Shown: positions 9,551 to 18,179, counted from the stretch's first letter. The stretch is DNA of 48,734 bases from Bacteroidota bacterium (GCA_022708055.1 JAKIZK010000008.1:1-48734); one strand, 5' to 3'. Notes: generated by a model from the sequence alone, not told the origin. A program made the numbers and translations.

Positions 9551-10201
9551 TTGCTGATAGATATACATACACATTCAATTTCTGCAACGGGTAAAAAATC
9601 TATCCAAAACTTATATAAAGATTTTCAATCAATAGAAATTGGTAGATTTTATTCTATCGGCATTCATCCCTGGTATTTTGATGAAGATTTTGAATCTCAG
9701 ATAGAAAACTTGATTAGCTATGCAAATCATGTTTCAGTTTTGGCAATAGGCGAAGCCGGATTGGATAAAATATGCAAGACAGATTTCGAACTGCAACAAA
9801 TTATTTTTTCAAAACAAATACAACTGGCAAATGAATTGCGAAAGCCACTTATCATTCATTGTGTAAAAGCATGGGCCGAAGTATTTTCGCTGCTTGAAAA
9901 AGGCAAAGTAAATGTACCGGTTATATTTCATGGATTTAATAAAAGCAAATCTCTTGCACATGAAATAGTTGAGCAGGGTTATTACTTATCCTTTGGCAAA
10001 GCATTGAAAAAAGAAAGCATAAAAGAAGTAGTAAGGGAAATTGCAATAAACAGATTTTTTTTGGAAACGGATGATGCAGACGTAAAAATTGAAGAAATCT
10101 ATAAGTTGGCAGCCAATGCTTTATCTATTGATTTGAATTCACTTAGTTTGCAAATTCAAAAAAATGCAATAGATATTTTTGGTACATCATTTTTAATATG
10201 A
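9551..10201 (+). CDS. TatD-family metal-dependent hydrolase
   Basis: A 216-residue TIM-barrel hydrolase of the TatD family, which includes metal-dependent DNases and related phosphodiesterases. Metal ligands fit the family: H6-T-H8 at the N-terminus, E in AIGEAGLD, His in LIIHCVKAW and IFHGFNKS, and D in LETDDAD. It is shorter than typical TatD (about 260), as are many Bacteroidota versions. The start appears to be TTG: an in-frame stop lies 18 bases upstream, no ATG lies between, and the catalytic HTH follows at once. Its stop overlaps the start of tcdA by four bases (ATGA), indicating coupled translation. The true substrate is unknown. Confidence 0.9.
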   Translation: MLIDIHTHSISATGKKSIQNLYKDFQSIEIGRFYSIGIHPWYFDEDFESQIENLISYANHVSVLAIGEAGLDKICKTDFELQQIIFSKQIQLANELRKPLIIHCVKAWAEVFSLLEKGKVNVPVIFHGFNKSKSLAHEIVEQGYYLSFGKALKKESIKEVVREIAINRFFLETDDADVKIEEIYKLAANALSIDLNSLSLQIQKNAIDIFGTSFLI

Positions 10202-10923
10202 CAAAAGATATTTCATGGCTTGCCCGCACCGAGCTTTTAATAGGCAAAGATGCTTTATTAAAACTTACTGCTTCACATGTAGTGGTAGTGGGGCTGGGCG
10301 GCGTAGGTTCTTACGCCGCTGAGTTTATAGCACGCAGCGGCGTAGGCCGCATGACCATTATTGACGGCGATGTGGTGGATCCTACCAATCGTAACAGGCA
10401 ATTGCCGGCACTGGCTACCAATCATGGCATGTCAAAAGCTATGATAATGGAGGAAAGACTCAAAGCCATTAATCCTGAAATTTCGCTGACGGTGGTAAAA
10501 GAATTTATAAATCCTGAAATGGTAAGGCAGCAACTGAATGAAAAACCCGATTATATTATTGATGCCATAGACAGCATTACCCCGAAAATTACATTTATAC
10601 AAATGGCTTACGAAAGTAAATTACCATTGGTAAGCAGTATGGGAGCAGGTGCCAAGCTGGATCCTACACAATTAAAAGTGGTAGATATTTCAAAAACCTG
10701 GAACTGCCCCTTTGCGCAGCAGATAAGAAAAAATTTGAAGAAGCTGGGAATAGCCAAAGGAATCAAAGTTGTTTTCTCTCCCGAAAATCCAAACAAAGAA
10801 AGCCTGATGCTTACCGATGGTAAAAACTTTAAGAAATCTGCTTACGGAACTATTTCCTATTTGCCGGCTGTATTTGGCGCTGTTGCTGCTTCGGTTGCTA
10901 TCAGGGATTTGATAGGGGAATAA
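10198..10923 (+). CDS. tcdA: tRNA threonylcarbamoyladenosine dehydratase (TcdA/CsdL)
   Basis: This E1-like ATP-dependent enzyme converts t6A at tRNA position 37 to its cyclic form. The 241 residues carry the ThiF/MoeB-type nucleotide site: G32-LGG-VG37, then IIDGDVVDPTNRNRQ with the adenylation residues. A conserved block, VSSMGAGAKLDPTQL, and the segment ISKTWNCPFAQQIRKNLKK, typical of TcdA, follow. There is no CxxC zinc pair as in ThiF/MoeB, which favours TcdA. It overlaps the TatD-like gene by four bases and is followed by a strong hairpin terminator. Confidence 0.92.
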   Translation: MTKDISWLARTELLIGKDALLKLTASHVVVVGLGGVGSYAAEFIARSGVGRMTIIDGDVVDPTNRNRQLPALATNHGMSKAMIMEERLKAINPEISLTVVKEFINPEMVRQQLNEKPDYIIDAIDSITPKITFIQMAYESKLPLVSSMGAGAKLDPTQLKVVDISKTWNCPFAQQIRKNLKKLGIAKGIKVVFSPENPNKESLMLTDGKNFKKSAYGTISYLPAVFGAVAASVAIRDLIGE

Positions 10924-10964
10924 ACGATTTAAAATTTTTTTATAGCAAGAAGCCTTGACTTATT

Positions 10965-11003
10965 ATCACACAAATTGTGTCACACATTTTGTGTGATTTT
11001 TTT
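10965..11003 (+). terminator. Intrinsic terminator after tcdA
   Basis: A perfect 10-bp stem, ATCACACAAA (10965-10974) with TTTGTGTGAT (10988-10997), encloses a 13-base loop and runs into seven T residues (10997-11003). It is 41 bases past the tcdA stop and just before the end of convergent ricT. Confidence 0.85.
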
Positions 11004-11007
11004 AAAC

Positions 11008-12342
11008 CTACCCGTTTGGCGTATTGGGCTGGTTGGGCTTTTGTTGATTTCTGTTGGGCTGGTTTGGCCTTTGCTGATTTCTGTTTTGCTGGTTGGGGCG
11101 TTGTTGTTGCCCTCCGCCTTGTTTCTTTTGTGGTCTTTGTTGTTGGCCTCCCGGTTGGCGTTGTTGATTTTGTTGCCCGCCTCCCTGTTGTCTTTGTTGT
11201 GGCCGCTGATTTTTTTGTTGCTGTTGTTGTTTTTTCTTTTTCTCAGCTTTCTCAAGTGTACGTAAACTGATCTGGCCTACCAGTTCCACATTTTCGGGCT
11301 CCATTTCTCTGGGCTTACTGCTTACTACTTCTACCGGCTCCAGGTCATCAGGCCTTATGCCTTGCTGGTTAAGCGATTTTATTTTTATTACACGATCCAG
11401 ACTCAGCGGATATTGTTTGTTACTATCGGGCAAGGTGTACCACATCAGGTTTTTAAAAATGTCTTTCTTTATCAAAAAAGCATTGCCTTTAGCTACCTGC
11501 AGCACATCACAGTTGTCCGGAAAATGTTGCAACGCATCAAGATAAGTATCCAGTTCATAATTCAAACAACATTTCAAACGACCACACTGTCCGCTTAGCT
11601 TCGTTTGATTGATAGAAAGATTTTGATAGCGTGCTGCCGCAGTGTTTACCGATTTAAAATCAGTAAGCCATGTACTGCAACAAAGCTCACGACCACAGCT
11701 GCCTATGCCACCTACCTTACCCGCTTCCTGCCTTGCACCTATTTGCCTCATTTCTACCTTTACTTTAAACTCCGATGCATAAACTTTTATCAACTCTCTA
11801 AAATCAACACGGCCGTCGGCAATGTAAAAGAAAGTAGCTTTTCTACCATCGGCCTGCATTTCCACTTGGCTTATTTTCATATCCAGTTTCAACTGGCGGG
11901 CTATGGCCCGGCTTCTGATCACTGCCTCAGGCTCACGGGCTTTATTTTGATTTCTCAGTTCAATATCACGATCGGTAGCCAGGCGCAGCACTTTTTTCAT
12001 TTCGGGATTGTCTTCTTTTACACCCCTTTTTTTCATTTGCAGTCTTACAATTTCGCCGGTCAGCGATACTTCACCCACATCAAATCCACTCACACCTTCC
12101 ACGGCTATCAGGTCACCTTTGTCGTAAGGCTGTAAGGCTGTATTGCGAAAAAAGTCTTTGCGGGTTCCTTGGTTAAAGCTTACTTCTATCACCTTGCAAC
12201 TGCTGTCCATATCGGCAATAGGCAAGTTGCGCAACCAGTCATAGGTATTCATACGGTTGCACCCGCCGGAGCTACATCCGCCGTTACTTTTACATCCATT
12301 TGGTTTACCGCCTGTGGCAGTACTGCAACCCGTACAACTCAT
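11008..12342 (-). CDS. ricT: RicT-like PSP1-domain protein with Q/N-rich tail
   Basis: This is the YaaT/RicT family. In Bacillus, RicT joins RicA and RicF in an iron-sulfur complex that supports mRNA processing and development. The 444 residues open with a Cys-rich segment (eight Cys in the first 30). The PSP1-type core contains GSCGRELCCSTW near 210 and LSGQCGRLKCCLNYE near 250, the conserved Cys clusters. From about residue 368 to the end the chain becomes low-complexity Gln/Asn/Pro/Arg/Gly with repeats of NRNQQ and RPNQ, surely disordered. The neighbour holB is also next to ricT (yaaT) in Bacillus, so the pairing is conserved widely. No RicA or RicF homologue lies in this window. Confidence 0.9.
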   Translation of the reverse strand: MSCTGCSTATGGKPNGCKSNGGCSSGGCNRMNTYDWLRNLPIADMDSSCKVIEVSFNQGTRKDFFRNTALQPYDKGDLIAVEGVSGFDVGEVSLTGEIVRLQMKKRGVKEDNPEMKKVLRLATDRDIELRNQNKAREPEAVIRSRAIARQLKLDMKISQVEMQADGRKATFFYIADGRVDFRELIKVYASEFKVKVEMRQIGARQEAGKVGGIGSCGRELCCSTWLTDFKSVNTAAARYQNLSINQTKLSGQCGRLKCCLNYELDTYLDALQHFPDNCDVLQVAKGNAFLIKKDIFKNLMWYTLPDSNKQYPLSLDRVIKIKSLNQQGIRPDDLEPVEVVSSKPREMEPENVELVGQISLRTLEKAEKKKKQQQQQKNQRPQQRQQGGGQQNQQRQPGGQQQRPQKKQGGGQQQRPNQQNRNQQRPNQPNRNQQKPNQPNTPNG

Positions 12343-12459
12343 TTTGCAACGAATAATTAAAAATGAACAATAAAAAAATATTATAGAGGAATTGTGATGA
12401 ACCCGGCGCCAGTAATGCTATTAATCTGCCGTTGCGTCGCACTCTTGTACGTTCTGTTC

Positions 12460-12492
12460 GCTACTCAACAAGTTCACAAATCTTTGAGTAGC
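12460..12492. repeat. 9-bp inverted repeat, possible remnant of a mobile repeat
   Basis: GCTACTCAA (12460-12468) and its exact complement TTGAGTAGC (12484-12492) flank a 15-base loop. ATTTTT follows on the plus strand, so it resembles a plus-strand terminator, but no plus-strand gene precedes it. It adjoins the GTTGCGTCGCACTCTTGTAC sequence at 12431-12450. Confidence 0.6.
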
Positions 12493-12638
12493 ATTTTTAT
12501 ATGTAGAAGTAGTAGTGTACACAATTAAAGTTCATCAGGTGTTTTGGCTAATGTTCTCTTTTCACATTTAAACATAATCTCCATTAACCATCCCTCTGAT
12601 ATTCAAAAGTATGATATTTTGGCCAACACTGCAACCCG

Positions 12639-12695
12639 CCATGGTTCGTGTCTTCTCGAACCATGGACTTGTTTCGTGTCCCCACGAACCATGGA
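12639..12695. repeat. Tandem palindromic repeat (two hairpins, three CGAACCATGG-type arms)
   Basis: CCATGGTTCG (12639-12648) is inverted as CGAACCATGG (12657-12666), and the same arm recurs at 12685-12694. The unit, TTCGTGTC-YYC-N-CGAACCATGGA, occurs twice with a 28-base period (about 12643-12667 and 12671-12695), each able to form a hairpin. It has no T-tract and no coding potential. It resembles repetitive extragenic palindromes. Confidence 0.7.
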
Positions 12696-12712
12696 AGGGA
12701 AATAAAAAACTA

Positions 12713-13915
12713 CTACATCTCTATCACCACCTTATCCTGTATTATGTGGTAAAGCTTTATGGTAAGTGCATGAAAGAGCATTTTTCCGTTGGCATTTCGT
12801 TCAATGTGGTAGCTGGCTCTATCCAGTTCTTCGATAATGGCCTGTTGTTGTTCTATTCCGGCAATCTTATTGAGCCGTTCTGCAAAATCCAACTCATTGC
12901 CATAGGCACCGGTAGCCTGGCCTGTGGCTTTTAAATGTATTGCCTGTTCCAGCAAATGATTAAAATAGCGGAGAAATTGTTTTTGCTTTTCACGACCAAG
13001 CCGGCTTATCTCTTCCACCCATTTGGTTTGTGCTACCGGGCCGGTTTTTAATATTGCATTCAGCCAGTCTCGCAGCAATGTTTGCCAGTCTTCCTCTGCA
13101 TGCTGTACCAGTTGAAGTGCTTCGCGGTAATTGCCTTCGCTTACACTGGCTACCTGACGGGCTATGGTGGCTTCAGTTTTGTTTCGCTCAATTAATGCAG
13201 TTTCAATTTCACTGATTTCTAATGCAGGAATTTTTATAAGTTGGCAGCGACTTAAAATTGTAGGCAATATCATTTCTTCATTTTCTGCTACCAGTATAAA
13301 TAAAGTATTGGCCGGTGGCTCTTCAATTATCTTCAGTAGTTTATTGCCCTCTTTGTCCAACTCTTCCGGCATCCACAGGATTAGTACTTTGTATTCGCTT
13401 TCAAAACTTTTTAAACTCAGTTTGCGAATGATTTCATCACATTCTCTCGCTGTTATTTTACCTTGACTGTTTTCTTTTTCTTTTATCATTTCAATCCAGT
13501 CGAATAGGTTGCCATAAGAATTCAGTTTGACAAACTCACGCCACTCTGTAATAAAATCAGTCGCAATGGGTTTTTCACCAGCCTTTTTTGTTACAGTGGG
13601 ATATGAAAAATGAATATCGGGATGCACATACTGCCCCGCTTTTTTACAGGCGGCACATTCGCCACAGGCATCTGTCGGAATCTTTACTGTATTTTCCGGC
13701 TCATCGCCAAAAAGTGAGGGGCCCGCCGATGTATTCTTGTTTTTACCATTTACTTTTTCGCATACAATGTATTGAGTAAAAGCCAGTGCCAATGGTAAAG
13801 CACCACTGCCTTCTTTGCCCAGAAAAAGCAGGGCATGACTCAGCCGGTTTTGGTTGTATAAATCCTGTAACTGCGCTTTTACTTCTTTTTGTCCTATGAT
13901 ATCGGCAAATTGCAT
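12713..13915 (-). CDS. holB: DNA polymerase III delta' subunit
   Basis: This is the delta-prime clamp-loader subunit, a 400-residue AAA+ protein that helps load the sliding clamp. The N-terminal GKEGSGALPLAL replaces the Walker A Lys-Thr, so ATP binding is lost, as is normal for delta-prime. A Cys cluster (CGECAACKK near 93-101) forms the zinc module. The SRC motif (ILSRCQLIKIP, near 224) and the preceding IIEEPPANTLFILVAENEE segment are typical. A C-terminal helical collar follows. An insert around residues 55-85 (NGKNKNTSAGP) before the zinc module looks lineage-specific. The 3' neighbour is ricT across a 370-base repeat-bearing spacer. Confidence 0.92.
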   Translation of the reverse strand: MQFADIIGQKEVKAQLQDLYNQNRLSHALLFLGKEGSGALPLALAFTQYIVCEKVNGKNKNTSAGPSLFGDEPENTVKIPTDACGECAACKKAGQYVHPDIHFSYPTVTKKAGEKPIATDFITEWREFVKLNSYGNLFDWIEMIKEKENSQGKITARECDEIIRKLSLKSFESEYKVLILWMPEELDKEGNKLLKIIEEPPANTLFILVAENEEMILPTILSRCQLIKIPALEISEIETALIERNKTEATIARQVASVSEGNYREALQLVQHAEEDWQTLLRDWLNAILKTGPVAQTKWVEEISRLGREKQKQFLRYFNHLLEQAIHLKATGQATGAYGNELDFAERLNKIAGIEQQQAIIEELDRASYHIERNANGKMLFHALTIKLYHIIQDKVVIEM

Positions 13916-13987
13916 GAACAGCGAAAATATGTTTTCTCGCCCAATGAAGTGTTATGGATTCTAAAAATGAAACTAATCAGGCGGCAT

Positions 13988-14557
13988 CTATTTCAAATAT
14001 TGCAGCACTTCTTCACTCATCGGATTTACTTTATGATAGAAAACTGCAATCAGTTTTCCGTTTTCATCCAGTAAAAATTTGGTAAAATTCCAGATAACAG
14101 GGTCTTGTAAAAACCGCTTCCAGGCAAAATCTTTTGAAGTATTGCCGGTTACCTGCTTGGCCATTTCTTTTGACTGTTCATTCAGCCATTTGTAAAGCGG
14201 ATGAATATCATCACCGCGAACAGAAATTTTCTCGGCCATCGGAAAACTTACACCATAATTCCTGGTACAAAACTCCTGAATCTCTTTGTTGCTGCCGGGT
14301 TCCTGTGCGCCAAAATTATTGGCAGGAAATCCCACAATCACCAGTTTGTCTTTATACTTTTTGTACAAATCTTCCAGGTCTTTGTATTGCGGCGTATTGC
14401 CACATTCAGAAGCTGTGTTTACAATTAAAATCTTTTTGCCTTTGAAATTGGCAAAATTAATATCGGTGCTGCCGTCTAATGCAGACACTTTAAAATCATA
14501 AATAGAACCTCCGGTAAGCATGACAGATGATAGCATAGCTAATAGTAAAGTTTTCAT
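13988..14557 (-). CDS. Glutathione peroxidase-family thiol peroxidase, exported
   Basis: A 189-residue peroxidase with an N-terminal hydrophobic signal (about 1-17). The peroxidatic residue is Cys, C52 in NTASECGNTPQY, not selenocysteine. The catalytic tetrad partners are present: Q85 in FGAQEPGS and W156-N157 in VIWNFTKF. C97 in EFCTRNYGV sits where thioredoxin-dependent members keep their resolving Cys, so thioredoxin is the likely reductant rather than glutathione. The usual FPCNQF motif is FPANNF here (residues 77-82). A perfect -7 promoter box lies 26 bases upstream. Confidence 0.93.
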   Translation of the reverse strand: MKTLLLAMLSSVMLTGGSIYDFKVSALDGSTDINFANFKGKKILIVNTASECGNTPQYKDLEDLYKKYKDKLVIVGFPANNFGAQEPGSNKEIQEFCTRNYGVSFPMAEKISVRGDDIHPLYKWLNEQSKEMAKQVTGNTSKDFAWKRFLQDPVIWNFTKFLLDENGKLIAVFYHKVNPMSEEVLQYLK

Positions 14558-14582
14558 TTCTGTAAAAAATTAATGCTGTTAC

Positions 14583-14590
14583 CAAAGGTA
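14583..14590 (-). promoter_or_regulatory. Predicted -7 box of the glutathione peroxidase gene
   Basis: TACCTTTG on the minus strand exactly matches TAnnTTTG. A TTG occurs 24 bases upstream, slightly farther than the usual spacing. The leader would be about 20 bases. Confidence 0.5.
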
Positions 14591-14619
14591 AACCGAAAAC
14601 CGGAATGAAGTAATCAATT

Positions 14620-16017
14620 TTATTGCCTTTCAAAACAACCCAAATCCGGTAAGCCAACAGAGCGTGGTTTACCATCCAAATCAATAGATGTAGCAGTGTT
14701 TACCCCTTTATCAATCGCAGGGGAGCCGGCCTTTAACCGAAAATTATAAAAATTGTTGTTGGTATTGATACTATCAAAAAGAGGTGACTGATTGTTGATA
14801 ATTTGCGTACTGGTAACATTTGCAGGAGGTGATTGCACTTTCCACAGGTTGTTTTCAAAGTTTACATTAAAAAGACTGCTTCCGCTTTTTAATACTTCTA
14901 CTTCATTGTCCACCAGTCCGTTTTCGCCCCAGAAAATACAGTTTCGAAAAACGGCACTTAGATTTTCTGTAACTGGCGTATTGTTGACCGATATAAAATT
15001 ACTTAATAATAAAACAGGTGCTTTGTGTTCAATAAATCTATTGGCATAGGTTACAGCAGTACAATGTGAAAAATCATAAGTACCCCCTTTTATTAAAAAA
15101 ATATTTTTACCACAGTTGCTGATTAAAGAATTCACCGCTTTTATGCTGGAGTTGAGTGCGATGATGCCGGCATCATAAGCATTGTCTATGATACATTCGT
15201 TCAATGTAAGTTTTGGATTTGCATTGCTCGAAGGATCTTGCAGTGCAATGGCCTGATAGGCATTTTTGATAACTGCATAATTCAGTACATTGTCTTTTGA
15301 GGATGTGTTAAAAATGATTCCTGGCCAGCTTCCCGGAAAATCTTTATAGGGCTCATCCATTCTGTCGCCTCGAAAATAAACCCGGTCAGCCGTATCCTTC
15401 ATGCCATTTACTTGTAAACTTCCATTTACAATTATGGGTGCATCAGTGTGTGTATAAATGCGACAACCTTTATTTATCGTCAGCGTTTGATTTTGATTGA
15501 TGGTAAGCGACCCCAGTATGATGTATGGCAAATCATTATTCCAGGTTTCAGGGGTGCTTACAATTTTATTTCTAAAAAAATGTGCATTTTGTCCCCATGC
15601 TTCTAATTGTATTTTTTTATTTTTCCCATTGTAGGTTACTTCAACACTATCACGAATGATAAATGGAAGATTGGCAGCGGTAGGATCTACATTTACCTGA
15701 ACAAAAACATATAGACTATCATTGGCATCCAGTTCAATGTTGTTGAATGAAACGCCTGAAACACCATCAACATTTATTTTATAAGCAGATGCGCTGCCAC
15801 CCATTAGTTTTATAGAAGTAAGTCTTAGTTTTTGATTGTTTTCATTTACAATACTAAACTTTTGATAAACGGAACCGGCTGTTACAAAAACCGTATCATA
15901 TTTAAGCGTATCTGCAGAAATGCGAACACGGGCATCAGGCGATGTAATAAAATTTTCTTTTCGGCAGGAGAGGAAAATAAAAATTGATAGCAGTATTAAT
16001 AAACCGGATTGTTTCAT
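14620..16017 (-). CDS. Lipoprotein with right-handed beta-helix domain
   Basis: A 465-residue predicted surface or periplasmic lipoprotein. The N-terminus MKQSGLLILLSIFIFLSCRK has a lipobox (FLSC) with C18 as the lipid site. Residues 25-130 look like an Ig-like domain (DTVFVTAGSVYQKFSIVN). Residues 140-440 contain spaced Asn/Ala/Ile turns (SLTINQNQTLTINKGCRIYT, ALNSSIKAVNSLISNCGKN) typical of a parallel beta-helix. The C-terminus PDLGCFERQ resembles the ending PDIGAYE common in such proteins. I place the start at the ATG at 16017 rather than a TTG six bases upstream. The ligand or substrate is unknown; no lyase catalytic motif is evident. Confidence 0.85.
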   Translation of the reverse strand: MKQSGLLILLSIFIFLSCRKENFITSPDARVRISADTLKYDTVFVTAGSVYQKFSIVNENNQKLRLTSIKLMGGSASAYKINVDGVSGVSFNNIELDANDSLYVFVQVNVDPTAANLPFIIRDSVEVTYNGKNKKIQLEAWGQNAHFFRNKIVSTPETWNNDLPYIILGSLTINQNQTLTINKGCRIYTHTDAPIIVNGSLQVNGMKDTADRVYFRGDRMDEPYKDFPGSWPGIIFNTSSKDNVLNYAVIKNAYQAIALQDPSSNANPKLTLNECIIDNAYDAGIIALNSSIKAVNSLISNCGKNIFLIKGGTYDFSHCTAVTYANRFIEHKAPVLLLSNFISVNNTPVTENLSAVFRNCIFWGENGLVDNEVEVLKSGSSLFNVNFENNLWKVQSPPANVTSTQIINNQSPLFDSINTNNNFYNFRLKAGSPAIDKGVNTATSIDLDGKPRSVGLPDLGCFERQ

Positions 16018-16047
16018 GTGCAAATTTTATTACGCATTACATATTGT

Positions 16048-16055
16048 CAAAAATA
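16048..16055 (-). promoter_or_regulatory. Predicted -7 box of the beta-helix lipoprotein
   Basis: TATTTTTG on the minus strand fits TAnnTTTG exactly. No clear TTG element is found at the right distance. It lies 30 bases upstream of the ATG and beyond the comF stop. Confidence 0.4.
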
Positions 16056-16071
16056 GTTGAACTGATTGACA

Positions 16072-16773
16072 TTAACGGCTTGCCATACAAAGTGTAGCTA
16101 TACTTAATTTTACCCCCGGGGTTTTTAGTATTTCTATACTGCAAGCTTCCAATGTGGCGCCGGTGGTTATTACATCATCTACCAGCAATACATGCTTATC
16201 TGCAATGAGGTCGGCCTGGGTCAAAATAAACTTGCCTTCCATATTTTTCCACCTTTCTATTCTTCCTTTTCGGGTTTGCGTATCAGTATGTTGTGGGCGT
16301 CTAACTGCTTTATCCAATATAGGAATGCCCATTGCCGATGCTATCCCTTCGCATAATAGAGTTGCCTGATTGTAGCCCCGTTTTCTTTCTTTCTCGGGAT
16401 ACAAGGGCAAAGGTATTAATGATTCTATTGAATCAAAACGGTTTGATTGTTTTAGCTGTGCGCCCATCAGCCGGCCCAGCTGTAAGCCCAGTGCTCGGTT
16501 TCCTTTGTATTTAAACTGGTGCATCAATTGTTGCATCAACGATTCTTTGGTGAAATAAAATTGAGCAGTTGCCGACTCCAATTTCGTTCTTCCCCAAAAT
16601 ATTTTTTCAACCGGATTGTCCTTGTATAGTTCAAAATTTGTTTCTGGCAAACTATTCAAGCAGCGCATACAAAGACAATAGTCCTTTTGCAAATGATCGC
16701 TGCCACATCCGGCACATATATGCGGAAAGAGTAATTGTAAAACAGATTCGCTTATATCTTTAAGATGTAACAT
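16072..16773 (-). CDS. comF: ComF-family phosphoribosyltransferase-like protein
   Basis: ComF proteins act in DNA uptake and recombination in naturally competent bacteria. The 233 residues carry an N-terminal zinc ribbon (C20, C23, C35, C38) and a C-terminal phosphoribosyltransferase fold with the PRPP motif VLLVDDVITTGATLEA. The ATG shares one base with the radA stop (TGATG), indicating translational coupling; a TTG three bases further up is less likely. No other competence genes are nearby, so competence itself is unproven. Confidence 0.92.
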   Translation of the reverse strand: MLHLKDISESVLQLLFPHICAGCGSDHLQKDYCLCMRCLNSLPETNFELYKDNPVEKIFWGRTKLESATAQFYFTKESLMQQLMHQFKYKGNRALGLQLGRLMGAQLKQSNRFDSIESLIPLPLYPEKERKRGYNQATLLCEGIASAMGIPILDKAVRRPQHTDTQTRKGRIERWKNMEGKFILTQADLIADKHVLLVDDVITTGATLEACSIEILKTPGVKLSIATLCMASR

Positions 16774-18167
16774 CAAAATAAATATCGGTACAATTCCTCT
16801 ACCCTCGACAGGGGAACTACTTCAATATTCCATTTCATATTTGCCAGCCCTTTTTGCCCCTGCCTGCCTGATGGCATATTATATTTTGAAACAATTATTT
16901 TTTCGAAGCCCAGCTTTTCTGCTTCTGCAATTCTTTGTTCTATTCTGTTTACGGCTCTTATCTCGCCACTCAATCCTACTTCGCCTGCAAAGCAGTACAG
17001 CTGTGCCAAGGGTGTGTCTTCATAAGATGATAATAGTGCACACAATACTGCCAAATCAATAGAAGGGTCTTCCACCTTCAACCCACCTGCAATGTTTAAA
17101 AACACATCTTTCACGCCAAAATGAAAGCCACCTCTTTTTTCTAATACGGCCAATAACAATTGCAGTCTTCTTAAATCAAAACCACTGACCGTGCGTTGCG
17201 GTGTACCATAAACCGATTGAGTAACCAATGCCTGTACTTCTATCAACAAGGGTCTTATACCCTCCATAGTGGCAGCAATGGCTATACCACTTAGTTGCTC
17301 CTCTTTTTGTGTAATCAGTATTTCACTTGGATTGAGCACGGCTCTCATTCCTGTTTCAACCATTTCATAAATTCCAATTTCAGAGCTGCTGCCAAACCGG
17401 TTTTTTAAAGTACGTAAAATACGATATGCATAATGGCGGTCACCTTCAAACTGTAGTACGGTATCTACCATGTGTTCGAGAATTTTTGGCCCCGCTATAC
17501 TTCCATCTTTGGTGATGTGACCAATCAAAAATACCGGCGTTCCTGTTTCCTTTGCAAAACGCTGAAACTCTGCTGCACATTCTCTTATTTGAGAAACGCT
17601 ACCGGGCGAAGCATCAATAAAATTTGTTTGTAGGGTTTGAATGGAATCAACAATAATTAATTGAGGCTTTAATTTTTTTATTTCCTGAAAAATAACCTGA
17701 GTGGATGTTTCGGTGAGTAAATAAAAATCAGGATGATGTAATCCCAGTCTGTCTGCCCGCATTTTAATTTGCTGCTCGCTTTCCTCACCACTTATATAAA
17801 GTACAGAAGTGTTTTTTAGCTGCAAACCATTTTGCAAAAACAAAGTCGATTTACCTATACCCGGTTCACCGGCTACCAATACGATACTGCCCGGTACAAT
17901 GCCGCCGCCCAATACCCGGTTTAGCTCCGTATCTGGTGTTTCAATTCTTTTTTCTTCCTTGCTTTTTATTTCCTGAAGCGAAATGGTTTTATTTTTTCTG
18001 GCCTCACCTGTATAATCTTTCCAGTTAATAGAAGATTTTGAATTGTCTTTTTGAATTAACTCTTCAACAAAAGTATTCCACTGATTGCAAGATGGACATT
18101 GTCCTACCCATTTTACACTTTCATATCCGCAATGCTGACAAAAAAATGCAGACTTTGTTTTGCTCAT
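16773..18167 (-). CDS. radA: DNA repair protein RadA
   Basis: RadA is a RecA-like helicase that extends recombination branches. The 464 residues show the zinc finger (C10-x2-C13, C24-x2-C27), Walker A GEPGIGKST (100-108), the RadA-specific KNRFG motif (about 255) and a Lon-like C-terminal domain. The start is the ATG four bases past a TATCTTTA box, so the mRNA may be nearly leaderless. comF overlaps its stop. Confidence 0.96.
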   Translation of the reverse strand: MSKTKSAFFCQHCGYESVKWVGQCPSCNQWNTFVEELIQKDNSKSSINWKDYTGEARKNKTISLQEIKSKEEKRIETPDTELNRVLGGGIVPGSIVLVAGEPGIGKSTLFLQNGLQLKNTSVLYISGEESEQQIKMRADRLGLHHPDFYLLTETSTQVIFQEIKKLKPQLIIVDSIQTLQTNFIDASPGSVSQIRECAAEFQRFAKETGTPVFLIGHITKDGSIAGPKILEHMVDTVLQFEGDRHYAYRILRTLKNRFGSSSEIGIYEMVETGMRAVLNPSEILITQKEEQLSGIAIAATMEGIRPLLIEVQALVTQSVYGTPQRTVSGFDLRRLQLLLAVLEKRGGFHFGVKDVFLNIAGGLKVEDPSIDLAVLCALLSSYEDTPLAQLYCFAGEVGLSGEIRAVNRIEQRIAEAEKLGFEKIIVSKYNMPSGRQGQKGLANMKWNIEVVPLSRVEELYRYLF

Positions 18168-18171
18168 GCAA

Positions 18172-18179
18172 TAAAGATA
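18172..18179 (-). promoter_or_regulatory. Possible -7 box of radA
   Basis: TATCTTTA on the minus strand differs from TAnnTTTG only in the last base. A TTTG occurs 17 bases upstream. The box ends four bases before the ATG, implying a leaderless or very short-leader mRNA. Confidence 0.35.

Larger units (their letters stand above)
12343..12712. other. 370-base gene-poor spacer between ricT and holB
   Basis: I see no convincing gene here. The spacer holds two repeat structures (listed separately): a 9-bp inverted repeat with a 15-base loop at 12460-12492, and a tandem palindrome at 12639-12695. On the minus strand near 12430-12450 a short frame ends VQECDATAD. I associate this with repeated intergenic remnants in Bacteroidota but cannot verify it. 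The patch sits downstream of holB and upstream of ricT on the minus strand, so it would be in the leader of ricT or the tail of holB mRNA. Confidence 0.6.

Noticed and set aside
10975-11270. Plus-strand frames of about 96 codons with Leu/Val/Trp-rich repeats near the ricT end, looking like small membrane proteins.
   Set aside because: These are antisense readings of the Q/N/P repeats in the RicT tail. The repeats also are not a CRISPR array, since there are no uniform spacers.
13860-13915. Broken Walker A motif in holB suggesting a pseudogene.
   Set aside because: Loss of the P-loop is normal in delta-prime subunits, and the frame is intact.
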